Source: Pararhodobacter oceanensis
GTDB taxonomy: Bacteria; Pseudomonadota; Alphaproteobacteria; Rhodobacterales; Rhodobacteraceae
Length of the DNA stretch: 64,000 nucleotides
NCBI RefSeq assembly: GCF_003076755.1
Contig: NZ_QDKM01000002.1
Span: 434,001 to 498,000, forward strand
Direction: 5' to 3'
This document shows, piece by piece, positions 1 to 8,817 of this stretch. Position 1 is the stretch's first letter, and each line of letters starts with the position of its first letter. A program made the position numbers and the translations under genes. The notes beneath the pieces were generated by a model that did no database searches, was not told where the DNA came from, and saw only the letters and a program-made list of their open reading frames with translations.

Positions 1-46
1 CCAGAAGCAGGATATAGGCGGTGTTTCGCAGTCCGTTTGAAGTCAC
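1..46 (-). CDS. Possible 5' end of a membrane or exported protein, cut by the window edge
   Basis: A GTG codon at position 46 on the minus strand opens a frame that stays open to the window edge. It reads VTSNGLRNTAYILLL, a short polar start followed by a hydrophobic run, as at the start of a membrane or exported protein. It lies downstream of rluB in the same orientation. Only 15 codons are visible, so no family can be named and the start is uncertain. Confidence 0.3.
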   Translation of the reverse strand, partial: MTSNGLRNTAYILLL

Positions 47-150
47 AAGCGCGTCCCTGTTGGTTGCATGGCCCCTCAATCTTCGCGTTCGAGGCCATGA
101 TTTCAAGACTATACGCGGGTTTTTCGCCGCTTGGGAAGCATTGATGCGCG

Positions 151-1428
151 TTAACGTCCCGTCGGCGGCTTGCGCGGCGTGGTTTGGGTGCTGCGGGCGG
201 ATTTCGTGCCCCATGACTTGGGCGCGGCGGCTTTGCCCGCCGGAGCGCCACCCGCTTTGCCGCGGCTTGAGGGTTTGCCACCCGTGGCGCCGCCGTGGGA
301 TTTACTGCCCCATGATTTGCGCCCCGCCGCCGGAGCGCTCTCATCCATCGGCCCGCCCGCCCGCTTGCCCATCGGTTTGCCCATCGGCTTACCCACCGGT
401 TTGCGCGCCGGTTGCCCTGCGGCTTTCGGCCCCGTCTTGCCGCGCGCCTCGGGTTTCCCGCGCGCATCTGTCTTGCCGCGCGTCTCCGGTAGCCGTGATT
501 GCACCGCCGGACCGGCGCGCCCCTCGGCCACCTCATCCGCCGCCAGCCCCAGCTGGTCACGCAGCGAGCGCGGGCGCAGTTCCTCGACCTCACCGGCACG
601 CAGGTTGCCCAATTGGAACGGCCCGTAAGCCACGCGAATCAAACGGTTAACCGCCAGACCCACATGATCCATCGCGCGCCGCACCTCGCGGTTGCGCCCC
701 TCGCGGATGCCCACCGACAGCCATGCGTTGGCGCCCTGTTGCTTGTCGATTGTCACCATCATCGGCTGGAACTGCTCGCCATCAATGTTGATCCCGCGGC
801 GCAGCGGCTCCAGCATCGCCTCGGTCGGTGTGCCATTCACCCGCGCGCGGTATTTGCGCAGCCAGCCGGTCGAGGGCAGTTCAAGCCGCCGCTTGAGATC
901 GCCGTCATTGGTCAGCAAGAGCAAGCCTTCCGAGTTCAAATCCAGCCGCCCGACCGACATCACCCGCGGCAAATCCTCGGGCAGGGTCTCGAACACCGTG
1001 GTCCGGCCCTTCTCGTCACGCTCCGAGGTCACCAGACCCAGCGGTTTGTTATAGAGCCAGACGCGCACCGGCTCGGGCTTGCCAATGGGCGCGCCATCCA
1101 CCGCGATCTTGTCGCGGGCGGTGACATTGAGCGCCGGGCTGTCGATCACCACGCCGTTGACGCTGACCCGTCCCTCTTCGATCATCGCCTCGGCCCCGCG
1201 CCGTGAGGACACGCCGACCCGCGCCAGCACTTTCGCGATCCGGTCGCCGGATTTCACCGCGCCCTCGGGGGCTGCAGCAGCCGCCGCGCCGGCCCGCGCC
1301 AAGGGCTTCGCACCGCGCTTTTGGGGCGCTTTGCCATGGCTGTCCCTCGGGGGATTTACGGGCGATTTGGACATCTGCTTGCCTGTCTTTAAAGGGGCGG
1401 GCTTGCGCTGCGCGGCAGGCGCAGGCAT
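151..1428 (-). CDS. rluB: 23S rRNA pseudouridine synthase RluB, with a long basic C-terminal tail
   Basis: RluB-type enzymes isomerise a uridine (2605 in E. coli) of 23S rRNA to pseudouridine. The protein has a basic Ala-rich N-terminus, an S4 RNA-binding domain at about residues 61-105, and the catalytic domain with the motif GRLDLNSEG, in which Asp163 is the expected catalytic residue. From about residue 300 to the end (425 aa) the chain is a low-complexity Lys/Gly/Pro/Ala tail with GKPMG-type repeats, longer than in E. coli RluB. The ATG at 1428 follows a G-rich ribosome site but lies only 9 bp from the divergent tadA ATG. The ATG at 1374 (MSKSPVNPP) is an alternative. The family call is firm; the start is not. 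Confidence 0.9.
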   Translation of the reverse strand: MPAPAAQRKPAPLKTGKQMSKSPVNPPRDSHGKAPQKRGAKPLARAGAAAAAAPEGAVKSGDRIAKVLARVGVSSRRGAEAMIEEGRVSVNGVVIDSPALNVTARDKIAVDGAPIGKPEPVRVWLYNKPLGLVTSERDEKGRTTVFETLPEDLPRVMSVGRLDLNSEGLLLLTNDGDLKRRLELPSTGWLRKYRARVNGTPTEAMLEPLRRGINIDGEQFQPMMVTIDKQQGANAWLSVGIREGRNREVRRAMDHVGLAVNRLIRVAYGPFQLGNLRAGEVEELRPRSLRDQLGLAADEVAEGRAGPAVQSRLPETRGKTDARGKPEARGKTGPKAAGQPARKPVGKPMGKPMGKRAGGPMDESAPAAGRKSWGSKSHGGATGGKPSSRGKAGGAPAGKAAAPKSWGTKSARSTQTTPRKPPTGR

Positions 1429-1437
1429 CAACCCCCC

Positions 1438-1893
1438 ATGAACCGGTTTGCAAGCCCCATGTCAATCGCACTTGCCGAGGCGCGCGCCGCCTTTGCGCGT
1501 GGCGAAGTGCCGGTGGGCGCGGTGATCACCGACCCCAAAGGCGTGGTGGTGGCGCAGGCCGGAAACCGCACCCGCGAGTTGAGCGATCCCAGCGCCCATG
1601 CCGAGGTTCTGGCCCTGCGCGCCGCCTGCCAAGCCGCGCAAAGCGAGCGTCTGCCCGGTCATGCGCTCTGGGTGACGCTCGAGCCATGCCCGATGTGCGC
1701 CGCCGCGATCAGCTTTGCCCGTATCGCGACGCTTTACTATGGTGCCAGCGATGCCAAATCCGGCGGCGTCGCGCAGGGGCCGAGGGTGTTCCACCACCCG
1801 CAATGCCACCACGCGCCCGAGGTCTATGAGGGTATCGCCGAGGTCGAAAGCGCCGAATTGCTGCGCGGGTTTTTCGCCAGACTGCGCGGCTGA
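1438..1893 (+). CDS. tadA: tRNA-specific adenosine deaminase TadA
   Basis: TadA deaminates A34 of tRNA-Arg(ACG) to inosine, which permits wobble decoding. The 151-aa protein has the cytidine deaminase-like zinc site: HAE at residues 54-56 (His zinc ligand and catalytic Glu) and PCPMC at 83-87 (Cys84 and Cys87 ligands). Length and motif spacing fit the family. The gene is divergent from rluB with almost no space between starts. The ATG at 1459 (MSIALAEAR) is a possible alternative start and would leave more room for promoters. No clear Shine-Dalgarno precedes either ATG. A general nucleoside deaminase is the main alternative, but the sequence looks like TadA. Confidence 0.9.
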   Translation: MNRFASPMSIALAEARAAFARGEVPVGAVITDPKGVVVAQAGNRTRELSDPSAHAEVLALRAACQAAQSERLPGHALWVTLEPCPMCAAAISFARIATLYYGASDAKSGGVAQGPRVFHHPQCHHAPEVYEGIAEVESAELLRGFFARLRG

Positions 1894-2265
1894 TCGCGCC
1901 GCAAGTGGCCGCTCTGCCACCCAGATATGCGCATCCCCGCGCGCCGCGCCTCAATCTGTGCCATTTGCGCCGCGAAACCTTTGCGAAACCGGCGGGGCAG
2001 GGGGCGCCTTAACCCTTACCACGAAAGAGGATTGCGCGATTTGGGCAAACTCACTAAACTCTGGGAAAAACAAACGATCGAGGCAGAGGCAGAAACAAGC
2101 TCGTGACCGGGCGCTGGGTTGGCATTTCGTCAACCGGAGCCGGTGCGCAATCTTGCTGAACTCTCTGTCTGGGATACACATGGCAGAGCAGGCACCAAGA
2201 TGCGCAATGAACGGGCAATGGCCCCCCTCCATCCAGCGATCCCTCACCCCCGGAAGGCTCGGCTT
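1894..2265 (+). other. Intergenic region upstream of the cellulose operon
   Basis: This 372-bp stretch separates tadA from the BcsN-like gene and should hold the promoter of the cellulose operon. Its middle (about 2010-2110) is richer in A than its surroundings. I could not pick a convincing -35/-10 pair. The BcsN frame stays open upstream to a TTG at 2119 and has ATGs at 2200 and 2218, so part of this region may be coding. Confidence 0.4.
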
Positions 2266-3000
2266 GTGACCTCTGGCGGCACCATCGCGAAAAACTGGCA
2301 CACGAAAATCCGGCACACGAATATCCGGCAAAAGGGGCTGATCGCCGCGCTTGCTGTGGCCACGGTGCTGGCGGGCTGTTCGCAGACCAGCGGCGACCGC
2401 GCCTCGACCGGCATTTACCGGTTTCTCGGCAGCGCGCGGAACCCGCAGATCGAGACCCTCGAACAGACCGTCGAATATACCATCGTTCCGGCCTCGCGCA
2501 CGATGGTCAACGCCCCCGATGCGGTGATCGTGTTTGAGCGCAACCTCGGCGGCGCCATCGAACAGCGTATCGTGCTGCCCAATGAGACCTCGATCACCGG
2601 CGATAATGTGCTGCATATCCGCGCCCAGACCGCCGATAGCTCGCGGCTCGAAGAGTTCAATTTCGATGAGGTCGCCACCCGTTTCGGCGGGCTGCCGGTG
2701 CCCTTCACCCGCGCCTCGGCGGCGGATATGCGCTCGGGCAACGATAGTCTGGGCCGCTTTGTCTATGCCTCTGAGACCCTTGGCACCGGCACCAATTGCG
2801 TGCTCGTGCTGCGCCGTCTCGGCGTCGGCGCGCGTCCCCTGCCGCAGGGCACCAGCGCGCTGGATGTGGTGATGCGCAACTGCGTCAATGGCACCGTCGA
2901 ACAGGCGCTGGCCCCGATGAGCGAGCGGGCTTTGGGCGTCGGCGGCACAGTTCGCCCCGGGAGTTTCACACTTTCGCCCTATGCTGCGCCTAGAAGCTGA
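2266..3000 (+). CDS. bcsN: BcsN-like cellulose biosynthesis lipoprotein
   Basis: This is the first gene of the cellulose operon. The chosen GTG start follows GGAAGG with 8-nt spacing and gives 244 aa. A basic N-terminus and a hydrophobic run end in the lipobox LAGC, so the protein should be lipidated and exported. The mature part contains a segment with paired hydrophobic strands (EQRIVLPNETSITGDNVLHI) that recalls the BcsN family of alphaproteobacterial cellulose operons. That match is from memory and is not proven. BcsN function is poorly known; an outer-membrane role in cellulose export would fit the absence of a BcsC barrel here. Alternative starts are TTG 2119, ATG 2200 and ATG 2218. Confidence 0.6.
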   Translation: MTSGGTIAKNWHTKIRHTNIRQKGLIAALAVATVLAGCSQTSGDRASTGIYRFLGSARNPQIETLEQTVEYTIVPASRTMVNAPDAVIVFERNLGGAIEQRIVLPNETSITGDNVLHIRAQTADSSRLEEFNFDEVATRFGGLPVPFTRASAADMRSGNDSLGRFVYASETLGTGTNCVLVLRRLGVGARPLPQGTSALDVVMRNCVNGTVEQALAPMSERALGVGGTVRPGSFTLSPYAAPRS

Positions 3001-3056
3001 TTATTGAACGCCGGAATCGGCAAATTGGTTAAAGAGTTACTTGAGGGAACGCAGCA

Positions 3057-5474
3057 ATGGCAAAATTGATCGGGACCAGATCCCTGTCAGCCGCAAACGC
3101 AGTGAATTTGATCCTGTGGATCCTTGTGCTCGGGCTGATTGCGGCGCTGGTCAGCGTGCCGACCTCGATTCAGGTGCAGGCCACGCTGGGCATTGCCTCG
3201 GTGATCGTGGTCGCGGCGCTGAAACCGGTGGCGATGGACTCGATGGTCGCGCGTTTCGCGATGATGTCGGTCGCCTCGACGCTGGTCATGCGCTACTGGG
3301 CCTGGCGGGTGACCGAGACCCTGCCGCCGATTGACGATCCGATCTCGTTCATCCCCGCGATCTTTCTGTTCTTCGTCGAAACCTATGCCATCGCGGTGTT
3401 CTTTCTGTCCGGCTTTATGACCGCCGACCCGATCAAACGCGGGTTGCCGCCCAAGGTCGCGGCGCGCGATCTGCCCACCGTCGATATCCTCGTGCCCTCT
3501 TATAACGAGCCGATCGAAATGCTCGCCGTGACCCTCTCGGCGGCGAAAAACATGCATTATCCGGCGCATAAACGCACCGTGATCCTCTGCGATGACGGCG
3601 GCACCGACCAGCGTTGCAACCACGAAAACCCCGAGATTGCCGAGGCATCGCGCAAGCGCCGCCGCGATATGATCGCGCTGTGCAATGAGCTGGGCGTGGT
3701 CTATTCGACCCGCCCGCGCAATGAACACGCCAAGGCCGGCAATATGTCGGCAGCCTTGGAAAAGCAGAACGGCGAACTGGTGGTGGTGTTTGACGCCGAC
3801 CACGTGCCGAGCCGCGATTTTCTGGCGCGCACGGTTGGTTATTTCGTTGAGGACCCCAAGCTGTTTTTGGTGCAGACGCCGCATTTCTTTCTCAACCCCG
3901 ATCCGATTGACCGCAATGTCGGTTTCCGCGACGATTGCCCGCCGGAAAACGAGATGTTCTACCATCTCAGCCACCGCGGCCTCGACCGCTGGGGCGGTGC
4001 GTTCTTTTGCGGATCGGCTGCTGTTTTGCGCCGCCAAGCCCTTGACGAGGCTGGCGGTTTTGCCGGTGACACGATCACCGAGGATGCCGAGACCGCGCTG
4101 CAGATCCACCGCAACGGCTGGAAATCCATCTATGTCGATCACGCGATGATTGCCGGTCTGCAGCCCGAAACCTTTGTCTCCTTCATCGAGCAACGCGGAC
4201 GCTGGGCGACCGGCATGATGCAGCTGTTGATCCTGAAAAACCCGCTGCGCGGCAAGGGGCTCAGCTTTACCCAGCGGCTGTGCTACCTCAATTCGATGAC
4301 CTTCTGGCTGTTCCCGCTGGTGCGGATGACCTTCATCCTCGCGCCGCTCGCCTATCTGTTCTTTGGCCTGCAAATCTTCGTCGCCACGATCGAGGAAGTC
4401 GCGGTCTATATGACCAGCTATATGGCGGTGAACTTCATGATCCAGAACGCGCTTTACGGCAAAGTGCGCTGGCCGCTGATCTCGGAAATCTACGAGACCG
4501 CGCAGGCGCCTTACCTGTCGAAAGCGATCTTCAAGACCGTCGCCAATCCGCGCGGCGCGAAATTCAACGTCACCGCCAAGGATGAAATTCTCGAAGAGGA
4601 TTTCGTCTCGCCGATCTACAAGCCCTTGGTGCTGATCTTCGTGCTCACCCTGCTGGGCGTGGTCGCGGCGGCGGTGCGCTGGTTCCTCTATCCCGGCGAT
4701 CACAATATCATCATGGTGGTGGGCGGCTGGGCGGTCTACAACTTCCTGCTGGTCGGCGCCGCGCTGCGGGCAATCTCTGAGCGCCAGCAACGCCGTCAGG
4801 TGCCCCGCGTGCCGACCAATATCTCGGCCACCGTGGCGCTGGGCGGCAATACGCCGGTGTTCCAAAGCGCCACCGTGGTTGATGCCTCGACCTCGGGTTG
4901 CCGCATCGTCTTGCGCCCGCGTTCGACCCCGGATGGCGCCGCCTCGCCGCTGCCGGTCAAGGGCGAGACCTTCTATTTCACCCCCGAATTCCCCAAATCC
5001 CCGCATCTGGAAAACGCCGTGCGCGTGCAGGTGCAATCGGTGATCCGCGAGGGCGATTCGGTGGCGGTGGGCGTCCGCTTCGACCCCGCGCAGCCGATGG
5101 TGGTGCGCGAGACCGTGGCCCATATGATCTTTGGCGATAGCGCCTCATGGGAGGCGATCCGCGCCACCCGCAACAAGAAAATGGGGCTGATTGTCGGCAT
5201 GCTTTACGTGCTCAAACTCTCGGTCGAGGGGATCGTCAACACCTTGCGCGCCCTCGCCGATGAGCCCGCGCGTCTCAAGCGTGTGGCCGCCCGCGAAGAG
5301 AAAATCGTCGTGGTCGAAAGCCAGCCGGCGCATCTTCTGGCCTTTGGCGAGGCCTTCGATCCGCCGCCCAGCGGGCGTCCGGTCTCGCTGTTGCAGGCCG
5401 CCATCGCGCAGGGGCAGGCGCCGACCATGCCCGGTGCGCATCCCGCACAGGGCCCGCAGGGGGGGAGCGCATGA
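3057..5474 (+). CDS. bcsA: Cellulose synthase catalytic subunit BcsA with PilZ domain
   Basis: BcsA is the inner-membrane GT2 enzyme that polymerises UDP-glucose into beta-1,4-glucan and threads it through its own channel. All key motifs are present: D179/D180 (CDDGG), D246-A-D248, TED with Asp343, the QRGRW motif at 379-383, and the gating loop FNVTAK from Phe503. The PilZ domain carries RQVPR (R580-R584) and DASTSG (609-614), so c-di-GMP binding should be intact. As I recall them, these positions match Rhodobacter sphaeroides BcsA. The protein has several membrane segments and 805 residues, with an Ala/Pro/Gly-rich C-terminal end. The ATG follows GAGGGA. It overlaps bcsB by 4 bp (ATGA), which indicates coupled translation. 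Confidence 0.98.
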   Translation: MAKLIGTRSLSAANAVNLILWILVLGLIAALVSVPTSIQVQATLGIASVIVVAALKPVAMDSMVARFAMMSVASTLVMRYWAWRVTETLPPIDDPISFIPAIFLFFVETYAIAVFFLSGFMTADPIKRGLPPKVAARDLPTVDILVPSYNEPIEMLAVTLSAAKNMHYPAHKRTVILCDDGGTDQRCNHENPEIAEASRKRRRDMIALCNELGVVYSTRPRNEHAKAGNMSAALEKQNGELVVVFDADHVPSRDFLARTVGYFVEDPKLFLVQTPHFFLNPDPIDRNVGFRDDCPPENEMFYHLSHRGLDRWGGAFFCGSAAVLRRQALDEAGGFAGDTITEDAETALQIHRNGWKSIYVDHAMIAGLQPETFVSFIEQRGRWATGMMQLLILKNPLRGKGLSFTQRLCYLNSMTFWLFPLVRMTFILAPLAYLFFGLQIFVATIEEVAVYMTSYMAVNFMIQNALYGKVRWPLISEIYETAQAPYLSKAIFKTVANPRGAKFNVTAKDEILEEDFVSPIYKPLVLIFVLTLLGVVAAAVRWFLYPGDHNIIMVVGGWAVYNFLLVGAALRAISERQQRRQVPRVPTNISATVALGGNTPVFQSATVVDASTSGCRIVLRPRSTPDGAASPLPVKGETFYFTPEFPKSPHLENAVRVQVQSVIREGDSVAVGVRFDPAQPMVVRETVAHMIFGDSASWEAIRATRNKKMGLIVGMLYVLKLSVEGIVNTLRALADEPARLKRVAAREEKIVVVESQPAHLLAFGEAFDPPPSGRPVSLLQAAIAQGQAPTMPGAHPAQGPQGGSA

Positions 5475-7729
5475 TGCCGCTGTTCACCCCGTTGCGCACC
5501 CGCTATTCCCGCCAAGCCGCATTCGGTCTGACCGCTGCGGCTTTGTTGGCCGCCAGCCCGCAGATCGCCGCCGCGCAGGCGCTGATCCCGCTGCCGCTGG
5601 ACGGCGAGATGACCGAGATCGACGCCGCCACCCTTGACCAGCTGACCGCCGACCGTTTCGAGGCCAGCAGCCACCGCGGCACCCATATCGAGCCGGTGGC
5701 GATCGACCCTTCGGTGATCAGCCCGCTGCGGCCGGTCGAGGCGCGCGGGCGTCCCGCTGGCAGCGCGATCCGCTTTGACGGCGAAAGCCGGACGCTGGAT
5801 TTCGCGCTGTTTGTGCCCAATCCCGGCCAGATGCAGGCGCTGCGCCTCGCCACCCAATCCTCGATCAACATCCTGCCCGAACGCTCGCGTTTTCGCGCCT
5901 ATATCAACGACACGCTGGTCGGCGAGGGGCGGCTGGAGCATTTCACCGAATTCGGCGTTGTCGAGTTTCCGGTCGGCTCCTCGGTGGTCTTGCCGGGGCA
6001 AAACCATGTGCGCATCGAATTGATCCAATACCACCGGATTTACTGCGGTCCCGAGGCGTCCTTTGCGCTCTGGTCGGATATTGATCTGGCCAATTCCGGC
6101 GCGGTTCTGGCCTCTGCTGACGGGATTTCGGGGCAGGACGGCTTTATGATGGGGATCGCGGCGGCAGCGGCCACCGGCTCGGGGATTGAAATCCGCGGCG
6201 CCGAGGGGCTGACCGATTACCGCGATGAATGGATCTCGCAGATCACCCAGCGGATTTCCGCGTCTCTTGGCGGTGATCCCATTCCCTTCCGCTTTACCCG
6301 ATACTGGAGCGTGCAGGGCGCGGCGCGGTCAGCCGCGCGGATCACCTTCCTGCCGGGCAGCGCCAATAGCGTCACCTTCCGCACCTCGGGCGATGGCGCG
6401 CAGGTGATGGTGGTCGAGTTTATTCCCGGCCAGCGCCCGACCGCACTCCCTGAATTTACCGATATCCTGCCGCGCATATCTGAGCGCGCGCAGCCCGCGC
6501 TGATCGACACCCAGCGGCCCGTTGCCTTCTCGGAATTCGGCTTTCGCACCACCGAGGTCCGCGACCGCTATGCGCTGATCGAACAGCGCTTTCGCCTACC
6601 CGAAGACTATGTCGTGCTGACCAACGACAAGGCGGAAATCAAACTCGACTATATCTATATCCCCGATCTGCCCAGCGGCTCGATGCTCTTGGTGCATATC
6701 AACGGCAACAACATGCGGCTTTTGCCCCTGCGCGGCGAGGGCGGCCAGTTGATCGAGCAATTCCCGCTCAGCTTCGAGGCGCGGTTCCTGCGCTCGGGGA
6801 TGAACACGCTGACCTTCGAGACGATCATTCCCGGCAGCCCCGCCGATCTGCCCTGTCCGACGCAGGACGCGGCGATGGTGGCGATCGGGCAGGGCTCGAC
6901 CCTGCAGGTGCCCTATAGCCCGTCGATGTATCTGCCCGATATGCATCTGGCTTTTTCGGGGCTGACCCCGGACAGCCTGCAGGTCAATGATATGACCATG
7001 CGTTCCTTTGACAGCAACGATGTGGTGACCCTGCGCGCCGCGCTCACCGGTGGCGAGAATGCGCAGACCGCAGCGCTGAACCCGCGGCTGCATCTGCTGT
7101 CGCTCGAAGATCTCGGCTCGATCCCGATGGGCACCTACCAGTTCTCGCGCCGCGCGGTCGAGAATGTGCTGCTGCAAAACCCCGAGGCCGGCCCGATTGC
7201 CGCCGCCGATCCCGGACAGAACTCGCTCTTGCGGATGACCGAACGGCGCGAGACCGGCGCCGGTTTTGCGCGTAGCTGGGACTGGCTGCGCGGCGGGTTT
7301 GACGCCACCCTGCAATGGCTGCACCCGCGCTCGGGCACCTTGCTGGAGAACTGGCTGTTGGAGCAGCGCGGGCAGGCGGTGTTGATCCAGCTTGACCCCT
7401 CGCAGGCCAATCAAATCTGGATGTTACGCGCCCCCGACAGCGATATCAGCGCGATTTCCTCGGCGCTGGTCGCCGCGCGCACCAATGCCGAGGGACCGCG
7501 CGGGCAGGTCTCGATCCTCGACCGCGAGGGCGTCTGGCATAGCTGGGTCGCCCCCGACCGCCAGCCGGTGCTGCTGGAGCCGGTGACGCTGGGCAATATG
7601 CGCTATGTGGTCGGCAATTTCGTCTCGGCGACGCCAATCCGCTATGTCGCGGGATTGTTCCTCTTCGCCCTTATTTCGGCGCTCTTTGCGCTTAGACTTG
7701 TGATCGCAACGCGGGAGCACCGAGAATGA
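5471..7729 (+). CDS. bcsB: Cellulose synthase periplasmic subunit BcsB
   Basis: BcsB is the membrane-anchored periplasmic partner of BcsA. Its C-terminal helix is needed for BcsA activity, and its carbohydrate-binding domains guide the glucan across the periplasm. The 752-aa chain has a signal sequence at about residues 15-38 (ending near AAAQA), a long beta-rich periplasmic body, and one C-terminal membrane helix at about 725-745 (RYVAGLFLFALISALFALRL). This is the standard BcsB plan. Older annotation calls the family c-di-GMP-binding, but c-di-GMP actually binds the BcsA PilZ domain. Four-base overlaps join it to bcsA and bcsZ. Confidence 0.96.
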   Translation: MMPLFTPLRTRYSRQAAFGLTAAALLAASPQIAAAQALIPLPLDGEMTEIDAATLDQLTADRFEASSHRGTHIEPVAIDPSVISPLRPVEARGRPAGSAIRFDGESRTLDFALFVPNPGQMQALRLATQSSINILPERSRFRAYINDTLVGEGRLEHFTEFGVVEFPVGSSVVLPGQNHVRIELIQYHRIYCGPEASFALWSDIDLANSGAVLASADGISGQDGFMMGIAAAAATGSGIEIRGAEGLTDYRDEWISQITQRISASLGGDPIPFRFTRYWSVQGAARSAARITFLPGSANSVTFRTSGDGAQVMVVEFIPGQRPTALPEFTDILPRISERAQPALIDTQRPVAFSEFGFRTTEVRDRYALIEQRFRLPEDYVVLTNDKAEIKLDYIYIPDLPSGSMLLVHINGNNMRLLPLRGEGGQLIEQFPLSFEARFLRSGMNTLTFETIIPGSPADLPCPTQDAAMVAIGQGSTLQVPYSPSMYLPDMHLAFSGLTPDSLQVNDMTMRSFDSNDVVTLRAALTGGENAQTAALNPRLHLLSLEDLGSIPMGTYQFSRRAVENVLLQNPEAGPIAAADPGQNSLLRMTERRETGAGFARSWDWLRGGFDATLQWLHPRSGTLLENWLLEQRGQAVLIQLDPSQANQIWMLRAPDSDISAISSALVAARTNAEGPRGQVSILDREGVWHSWVAPDRQPVLLEPVTLGNMRYVVGNFVSATPIRYVAGLFLFALISALFALRLVIATREHRE

Positions 7730-8817
7730 ACCGACGCCGCTTTTTGACCGTTATGGGTGCTGCACCCGCCCTCGCCATGGCCGGGGCTGGCAGCGGCGCG
7801 GCGCAGGGGCTGTTGACCAGCGATCTGACCGAGACCGCGATGCCGCTCTGGCAGGCGTGGCGCGACAGTTTCCTGCAACCCGATGGCCGTGTGGTTGACG
7901 GGCTGCAACGCAACGCCAGCCACTCCGAGGGGCAGGGGTATGGCGCGGTGCTGGCCAGTGAATTCGGCGATCAACCGGCGTTCGACCGGATCGTTGACTG
8001 GACCGAGGCCAATCTCTCGGTGCGCGGCGACGGGCTCTTGGCTTGGCGCTATCTGCCGGGTGAGGTCAATCCGGTGCCCGATAGCAACAACGCCTCGGAC
8101 GGCGATCTCTTTTATGCTTGGGGGCTGGTGCGCGCGGCGCAGCGGTTTAACGAGCCGCGCTATCTGACCCGCGCCCTGCAAACCGCGCAATCGCTGGCCG
8201 AACGCTGCATTATGCCGGTGGCGCCGGGTGCCAATGAAACCGTGTTCCTGCCCGCAGCCCAAGGCTTTGTCCATGCCGACCGCATCGTGTTCAACCCCAG
8301 CTATGTGATGCCGCTGGCAATGCGCGAGGTGGCCGCCGCCACCGGTGTTGCCGAACTCGCCCGCACCGCGCAGAACGCCGAATCGATCCTCTTGCGTCTG
8401 GCGCAAACCGGGCCGGTGCCCGATTGGGTGCAGGTGACCCCGCAGGGGATGAGCGCGGCGCCCGATTTCTCGGCCAACACCGGCTATGAGGCGATGCGGG
8501 TGCCGCTCTATCTGGTCTGGTCGGGGCTCAATAACCACCCCGCGGTGACCCAGATGGTGCGCGTCTATACCCGCACCGTGCAGCCCGGCGTGCCGGTGCC
8601 GACGATCATCGAACCGGCCTCGGGAACCGTGCTCGAGGCCAGCAATGACCCCGGTTACCGCGCCCTTGCGGCGCTGGTCTCCTGCGCCGGAACCCCGGGC
8701 GAAACCGGCTCTTTGATGCCGCCCTTCGACCCTTCACAGCCGTATTATCCGGCGACATTGCAGATGTTTGCGATGATCGCCGCCAACCAGGTGACCCCCC
8801 AATGCGTGCCGATCTGA
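7726..8817 (+). CDS. bcsZ: Cellulase BcsZ, glycosyl hydrolase family 8, with Tat-type signal
   Basis: BcsZ is an endo-beta-1,4-glucanase that trims nascent cellulose in the periplasm and affects export and fibre quality. The 363-aa protein begins with NRRRFL and a hydrophobic stretch ending near GAAQG, which resembles a twin-arginine signal more than a Sec signal. The GH8 motif SEGQGYG includes the expected acid Glu68. ASDGDLFYAW carries the Asp pair 125/127, where family members have their second catalytic region. It overlaps bcsB by 4 bp, and its stop shares bases with the next start (TGATG). Confidence 0.93.
   Translation: MNRRRFLTVMGAAPALAMAGAGSGAAQGLLTSDLTETAMPLWQAWRDSFLQPDGRVVDGLQRNASHSEGQGYGAVLASEFGDQPAFDRIVDWTEANLSVRGDGLLAWRYLPGEVNPVPDSNNASDGDLFYAWGLVRAAQRFNEPRYLTRALQTAQSLAERCIMPVAPGANETVFLPAAQGFVHADRIVFNPSYVMPLAMREVAAATGVAELARTAQNAESILLRLAQTGPVPDWVQVTPQGMSAAPDFSANTGYEAMRVPLYLVWSGLNNHPAVTQMVRVYTRTVQPGVPVPTIIEPASGTVLEASNDPGYRALAALVSCAGTPGETGSLMPPFDPSQPYYPATLQMFAMIAANQVTPQCVPI

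Noticed and set aside
1049-1471. Second minus-strand frame overlapping the 5' part of rluB
   Set aside because: It is out of frame with the S4 domain of rluB and carries no family signal.
3087-5123. A 678-codon open frame antisense to bcsA
   Set aside because: It mirrors the coding frame of a certain gene, has a His/Arg/Asp-rich composition typical of GC-rich antisense frames, and has no ribosome site or domain.
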